Source: Streptomyces sp. GSL17-111 (GTDB lineage Bacteria > Actinomycetota > Actinomycetes > Streptomycetales > Streptomycetaceae). Taken from it: a DNA stretch of 64,000 bases. The position numbers and the translations under genes are program-made. A model generated the notes under the pieces. That model had not been told where the DNA came from, ran no database searches, and saw only the letters and a program-made list of their open reading frames with translations. Shown here piece by piece: positions 63,854 to 64,000 of this stretch. The stretch covers positions 1,735,001 through 1,799,000 of the forward strand of contig NZ_JBAJNS010000001.1 in assembly GCF_037911585.1 (NCBI RefSeq), in the 5' to 3' direction. Every line of letters starts with the position of its first letter. Position 1 is the stretch's first letter.

Positions 63854-63919
63854 GGTGTGTGGCCAGCGGTGGATACCGACGCTCCCTCCGGGGAGCCGAC
63901 CGGAGGAGGTGGGGCGGAC

Positions 63920-63979
63920 ATGGATCCCAGCCGACCGTGCAGTAGCAGCCCGACCCCCGTCCGGCAGCGGCCCTGCTGA
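63920..63979 (+). CDS. Possible leader peptide, 19 codons
   Basis: A short ORF, MDPSRPCSSSPTPVRQRPC, with a very strong GGAGGAGGT site nine bases upstream. It ends before the window edge. A good ribosome site on so short a frame suggests a leader peptide for a gene to the right. It may also be an accident, and no downstream gene is visible to test it. Confidence 0.35.
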   Translation: MDPSRPCSSSPTPVRQRPC

Positions 63980-64000
63980 CGTCGCCGTCCGCACCTTTCG

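Overview
The window reads as core chromosome of a high-GC actinomycete, almost certainly Streptomyces or a close relative. The signs are GC-rich third codon positions, many GTG starts, TANNNT -10 boxes directly before start codons, a WblC regulator, CatR/KatA, mycoredoxin, MoeZ and an AdnAB pair. Gene order also matches a block that is conserved in actinobacteria as far away as Mycobacterium (UPF0182, PDZ-Lon protease, DUF2342 metalloprotease, ThiF-like protein, ABC1 kinase, WhiB7, UvrD2, mycoredoxin, NudC, AdnB, AdnA, ATL, MoeZ, DUF3152, TetR, DUF3107, ferritin-like protein, DEAD-box helicase). I see no insertion sequence, prophage, CRISPR array or secondary-metabolite cluster.

Layout. 1-7.5 kb: a glycosyltransferase cut by the left edge, an M50-like membrane protease, aroA, rsgA, a TetR regulator, hisN and a CBS-domain protein. 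7.6-12 kb: katA/catR around a palindromic operator, then two identical initiator tRNA genes flanking a Sel1-repeat protein. 12-28 kb: a large UPF0182 membrane protein, a PPA1309-type protein, a PDZ-Lon protease, moaE, an unusual SDR protein, a DUF2342 metalloprotease coupled to a Nudix hydrolase, three AIM24-domain genes (one fused to TerD), a YgjP-like peptidase, a ThiF-like protein and an ABC1 kinase-like protein. 28-29.3 kb: wblC with a leader of over 500 nt that holds a small ORF and an intrinsic terminator. 29.3-41.4 kb: a redox and DNA-repair block of uvrD2, mycoredoxin (behind an exact GGAAT-N18-GTT SigR-type promoter), nudC, adnB, a lipoprotein, adnA and an alkyltransferase-like protein. 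41.5-47.4 kb: a lipid-flippase/pseudokinase fusion, an exported lipoprotein peptidase and moeZ. 47.5-52.5 kb: a four-gene, translationally coupled operon with a PelF-like glycosyltransferase, a polytopic membrane protein, an SDR epimerase/reductase and a spherulin-4 protein. This is the best candidate for a little-described system, possibly a Pel- or galactosaminoglycan-like polysaccharide. 52.7-64 kb: DUF3152 zincin, hydrolases, TetR, DUF3107, a small membrane protein with a TTA (bldA-type) codon, a ferritin-like protein, a DEAD-box helicase with a structured leader, MarC, PHP, a zinc-ribbon protein and a SUFU-domain protein.

How the genes work together. Oxidative and thiol stress is covered by katA/catR and the SigR-type mrx-uvrD2 unit. 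Antibiotic and translation stress is covered by wblC. DNA-end processing and repair are covered by adnAB, uvrD2 and the ATL protein. Sulfur transfer and molybdenum-cofactor synthesis are covered by moaE and moeZ. Chorismate and histidine synthesis are covered by aroA and hisN. Function calls rest on recognised motifs, length and gene order; no database search was run.
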